64,000 nt of DNA from assembly GCF_963576675.1 (NCBI RefSeq), contig NC_088911.1, positions 31,914,501 through 31,978,500 on the forward strand. The letters are read 5' to 3'. The translations under genes and the position numbers were made by a program. This document shows positions 60,331 through 64,000 of the stretch, piece after piece. The first letter of the stretch is position 1. The number at the start of each line of letters is the position of its first letter. The stretch comes from Euphorbia lathyris (Eukaryota > Streptophyta > Magnoliopsida > Malpighiales > Euphorbiaceae). The notes under the pieces were generated by a model. The model had not been told where the DNA came from. It did not search any database and saw nothing but the letters and a program-made list of their open reading frames with translations.

Positions 60331-61219
60331 GTCTCTAAATCTATAAAAATGCTATAAAAAAGTTAATTTGTTTTGCAGACTTAAAATCACGAATTAAGGT
60401 TTTACTTTTTAAGTTTTGATATATTTTTTTTTACGGATTTAGACAAACTGTAATGTAGTCAATTTGAACAAATTCAGGGAGCAAATGTATCACTATAAGC
60501 AAGTTCAGGGATCAATAGGTCATTTTAAACAAATTCAGATGGCCAATAGATTAATTTAAGCAAGTTGGGAGGATTAACGAGACTATATATATATAAATAT
60601 TCTGAGGACCAATCAATCTTTTTTGCACAAATTCTGTCTCAAGCCAATAAAAATTGAAAAATCAAGTATCTCACTATGCCTTTTGCCTATCCTAAATACT
60701 AGTGTAAAGAATACGTGTCAGTGTTTTAACATAGTATTAAGAGGACTTGTTCCTCTCAATAAAATCTCCATTCTAATCCATAATTTTTTACGTTTTAAAA
60801 AAAAAATTACGTCCTTATTTAATATGGTGCTTAGTTGGATTAATTTGGATGATTTGAGGATAATCTATATATATTTCAAAATTCAACATCAATATAATTT
60901 TGAATGGGGAATTTTATAATAATATCTGCCTTATATTTTATTTACTGAATAGGGTTGATCTTCAGTTGCTTGAGGTACCAGAATGTATCAACTTTTGGTG
61001 TATATTCCTCACAAAAAGTTAGAAACTCCTAATAATTTGGTGCTCAACTCAACACATGACAACTTTTTCAGGAAGCTGATTAGGGAAAGGGGCGAAACAG
61101 AGGAGGCTCCTTCTCTATCTGTTTTTTTTTCTCGCCTCCTTATCTTCAACGTGTCACCATGGTCGTGGTCTTACCAGAGCCGGCTTTAGGGAGAGTTCTC
61201 CTAGTTCAGTACTTAGGAG
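60331..61219. other. Flank of copy 2, no gene
   Basis: 60680-60985 corresponds to 2880-3170 of copy 1. Beyond it the two copies diverge. Short ORFs at 60623 and 60983 are not recognised as genes. Confidence 0.5.
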
Positions 61220-61415
61220 GAGAAAAATATCCGTTCCGGTCACTATATTTTTCAGTCAGAAAAATATCAATAGTGATCTTAGAATTTTCTTCACGAAACA
61301 AGAAATTTAATGGTATGATTTTCATTTCAAGAGGTGACCGGAAATATAGAGTTATAGTGAAAAATAGGATTAAAAGAAAAGAACATGAAAGTTGCATAAC
61401 CTGATAAAAACGTTG
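61220..61415 (-). mobile_element. LTR fragment related to the solo LTR at 41026-42795
   Basis: Antisense match by eye to about 41210-41400 (agaaaaatatcaatagtg, tcacgaaacaa). It is truncated at both ends and diverged. The ORF at 61159-61404 is within it and not a gene. Confidence 0.6.
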
Positions 61416-61570
61416 ACCGTGTTACTTGGATTAATCCATTTTTGGGGTAATTTTTGTACAGAATTATTCTATTGGAGCTATTTTCCAACAGAATTAAAAA
61501 GAAACTTATTTTTAAAATTAAATAACCTATTACAGCACCTATGGCGCTGTAATTGGTATGTTGGTAACAC

Positions 61571-61742
61571 AGTAGCGCTTACATAGACCCTGATGACCAC
61601 GGTGAATTTGACCATTCACTATTAGATTTAGGCTTATTAAAATTCTATGGTAGAGATTCAAAGCATTCTAGTTTAATAAGCTTAGATCTAATGGTGATTG
61701 ACTAAATTTACCGTGGTCATCAGGGTCCATGTGAGCGCTATA
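61571..61742. repeat. Near-perfect hairpin (fold-back), about 170 bp
   Basis: Arms starting at tagcgcttacatagaccctg and ending cagggtccatgtgagcgcta are inverted repeats of about 75 bp with a short loop around 61650-61670. It is a MITE-like fold-back without a clear target duplication. Confidence 0.75.
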
Positions 61743-62034
61743 GGATGGTAACAATTTTTTTAACTTATTATATTATAAAAATAAAATTATATAAACTATA
61801 TTAATTGATTGAATTTTTATTTTTATAGGATTTGATTAAAATTTAAATTTGATTTTGCTAAAAAATGATTAGAATTAAATTTACACAATTTCATACGTTT
61901 GGATTAAATTTGCATTCCACTTCACTTGAAACGTTAAGGTTAAATAAAGCATTACTAACGTATGAAAATTATGCAAATTTAATCCTAACATTTAAAGCAA
62001 AGTACAGATTTAGTCCTAACGTATGAAATTGTAC

Positions 62035-63535
62035 AAATTTAATCATAATGTTTCAAGCGAAGTGCATATTTGGCCCCCTAACGTATAAAATTGTGCAAAT
62101 TTAACCTTAACGTTTCAAGCAAGATCAATTTTAACCATGCGCTACCGAAAATTTGAAAAGGCTTGTCTGACTGTTATTTAGGCACATCGGACCTTCTAAA
62201 CCAGTTTGTCGATAAATTAAAACAGTTCCATACATTCTTCAAAAAATAAAACAGTTCCATACATTCTTCAAAAAATAAAACAGTTCCATACATGTTTTGT
62301 AACTATACTAATAACATAGTAAAATATTTTAGACAGTTTCAAAAAACTAAACCTGTTACATATAAATTAATCACATTTTTTTTGAAACTGTTTTACTGTG
62401 TTATTAATGATCTAAATATTTAACCTCAACGTTTCAAGCAAAGTGCAGATTTAACCTTAAAGTCTGAAATAGTGCAAATTAAACCCTAACGTTTCCAAGC
62501 AATGTCAATTTTAACCATGCGCTACCGATAATTTAAAAAGACTTGGTTGACTATTATTAAAGCACATCATACCTTCTAAACCAGTTTATCGATAAATTGA
62601 AGCAGTTTTATACATTTTTTGCAACCATTTTAATAACACATTAAAATATTTTAGACAGTTTCAAAAAACTAAAGATAATACATATAAATTAATCACAATT
62701 TTTTTTAAACTGTCTAAAATATTTTACTGTGTTATTAATGTACTAAAGTTTAACCTTAACGTTTCCAGCGAAGTGCAGATTTAACCCTAAAGTATGAAAT
62801 AGTGCAAATTAAACCCTAAGTTTTCCAAGCAATATCAATTTTAACCATGTGCTACCGATAATTTGAAAAGACTTGGTTGACTGTTATTGAGGCACATCAA
62901 ACCTTTTAAACCAGTTTATCAATAAATCGAAGCAGTTTTATACATTTTTTGTAACCATGTTAATGACACATTAAAATATTTTAGACAGTTTCAAAAAACT
63001 AAAGATACTACACATAAATTAATCACAATTTTTTTTAAACTGTCTAAAATATTTTACTATGTTATTAATGCACTAAATGTTTAACCTTAACGTTTCAAGC
63101 GAAGTGCAAATTTAACCATAACGTATGAAATTGTGCAAATTTAATCCTAACGTTTCCATGTAATGTCAATTTTAACCATACGCTACCGATAATTTGAAAG
63201 ACTTGTTTGACTGTTATTTAGCCACATCAGACCTTTTAAATCAGTTTGTCGATAAATTGAAGCAGTTTCATACTTTTTTTGTAACTATATTAATAACACA
63301 GTAAAATATTTTAGATAGTTTCAAAAAACTAAACCTGCTACATATAAATTAATCATAATTTTTTTTTTTGCAATTGTCTAAAATATTTTACTATGTTATT
63401 AATGCACTAAATATTTTTTTTTGCTACCTTAACATTTTAAGCGAAGTGCAGATTTAGCCCTAACGTATGAAATTTTGCAAATTTAAACATAACATTTCCA
63501 AGCAAGACCAATTTTAAATTTTAACCAAAATTCTA
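62035..63535. repeat. Tandem array of ~330-345-bp monomers with internal hairpins
   Basis: Monomers start at about 62423, 62752, 63082 and 63425 (marker aacgtttcaagcgaagtgc), with an irregular earlier one at about 62040. Spacing is 329, 330 and 343 bp. Each unit contains an inverted pair, agacagtttcaaaaaact and its arm aaactgtctaaaatatttta, with ttaataacac/gtgttattaa outside it. One related unit occurs in element X at 44640-45060. Confidence 0.78.
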
Positions 63536-63584
63536 TAAAACAAAAATCCAATCAACAATAATATATAATTTTATTTTTATAATA

Positions 63585-64000
63585 TTTTTTAATTAAAGGT
63601 TGGTTATCGAGGAGGAGCCGAAGACGGACATCCCAACAAAGCTAGCACCCCGACCTCAACCCCATGACCCCCGAACCAATATTATTAAAAGAGAAAGTAA
63701 AAAATCCGAATACAAATGAAAGAAAGAATAAAAAATACAGAACATGATCAAGAGAAACGGTAAGAGCACCGTCCTCCCCTATTATGAAGAAAAGCCGATT
63801 CACAGAAGTTCGGAATATCATCCCACCACGTAAAACCAGAAGCTGTCCGTCCAAAGTTTGCAAGCGAATCCACAACCTGATTACCTTCGCGGAAAATATG
63901 AGAAACAACACAGTTCATGGCTTCAACCTGTGTCAAACAATTTAACCTATTCTGTCTAATTACCCAAGGAACTGATGTGGATTTGGATTCCAGCATCTGC
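63585..64000 (-). mobile_element. LINE 4: 3' end of RNase H LINE running off the window
   Basis: On the minus strand, an RNase H C-terminal part (CVVSHIFREGNQVVDSLANF, TWWDDIPNFCESAF) is followed by a 3' UTR and short A-rich tail at about 63585. It is the same family as LINE 1 (11761-12177), with matching residues and tail. Two overlapping frames cover 63642-63996; the one ending at 63748 has the RNase H text. The rest lies to the right of the window. Confidence 0.8.

Larger units (their letters stand above)
53545..60985 (+). repeat. Paralogous segment, copy 2
   Basis: Counterpart of 60-3190. Its insertions are a MITE (53712-53913), the Copia element (54288-59020) and a TAA-flanked MITE (59938-60327). 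It lacks the hAT and TAA-MITE of copy 1 and has only one unit of the 60-bp tandem repeat. Removing the insertions leaves about 2.1 kb, similar to copy 1 without its own insertions. Confidence 0.83.
61431..63590. mobile_element. Diverged relative of MULE X with internal tandem array
   Basis: Begins ggattaatccatttttgggg, matching the start of element X (44252), followed by similar text up to about 61560. Sequence related to X interior (aacgtttcaagcgaagtgc, aaactgtctaaaatatttta) continues to the LINE tail at 63585. The right terminus is not identifiable because the LINE follows. Confidence 0.5.

Noticed and set aside
61159..61404. 81-codon ORF as a gene
   Set aside because: It falls inside an antisense LTR fragment related to 41026-42795.

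Overview
The window looks like nuclear DNA of a eudicot plant. It is AT-rich and mostly transposable elements. Its recognisable host-type coding material is plant-specific: XH/coiled-coil exons of a FDM/IDN2-like RNA-directed DNA methylation (RdDM) factor, a DUF3339 protein, a WRC (GRF-type) domain and a DOG1 domain. No bacterial features, rRNA or tRNA genes were seen. The species was not identified.

Layout. 1-3190: end of one FDM/IDN2-like locus (last XH exon intact at 1409-1648), with a hAT insertion (468-1221) and a MITE (1965-2321). 4072-5044: PIF/Harbinger-type MITE. 5282-10663: non-autonomous Gypsy-like LTR element with a retropepsin and internal repeats but no reverse transcriptase. 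11621-14810: 5'-truncated RNase H LINE on the minus strand. 17376-33641: a second, plus-strand LINE of the same kind, split into three pieces. The first interruption is a solo LTR (18778-29820) that itself holds a ~10 kb CACTA element (19740-29761); the second is another solo LTR (31265-33612). The CACTA element carries a broken TNP1-like gene with an RTE LINE inside it, an intact DUF3339 ORF, a WRC-domain ORF, a candidate extra exon, and hAT and MULE miniature elements. 33699-39188: full-length but decayed LINE with an 18-bp target-site duplication. 39990-44045: remains of an LTR retrotransposon whose 5' LTR holds a Pack-MULE-like element (40041-43420). That element carries a DOG1-domain gene copy, itself split by a solo LTR. 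44186-46527: three nested MULE-type elements.

48495-59134: a second, paralogous FDM/IDN2-like locus, now a pseudogene. Its XH region is split by a small LTR element (51447-53088) and by a Copia element with identical 129-bp LTRs (54288-59020). Its 5' half (zf-XS/XS) is absent from the window. 61431-63590: MULE-like sequence with a tandem array of ~330-bp hairpin-bearing monomers. 63585-64000: 3' end of another LINE running off the window.

How it fits together. The 1-3190 and 53545-60985 segments are paralogous copies of one locus, so each gives the empty site for insertions in the other. Target-site duplications at most boundaries allow the insertions to be ordered. The only host-type ORFs that look intact are the last FDM exon at the left edge (the rest of that gene lies outside the window) and the two short ORFs inside the CACTA element. 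Boundaries, domain calls and comparisons were read by eye; no database search was possible.
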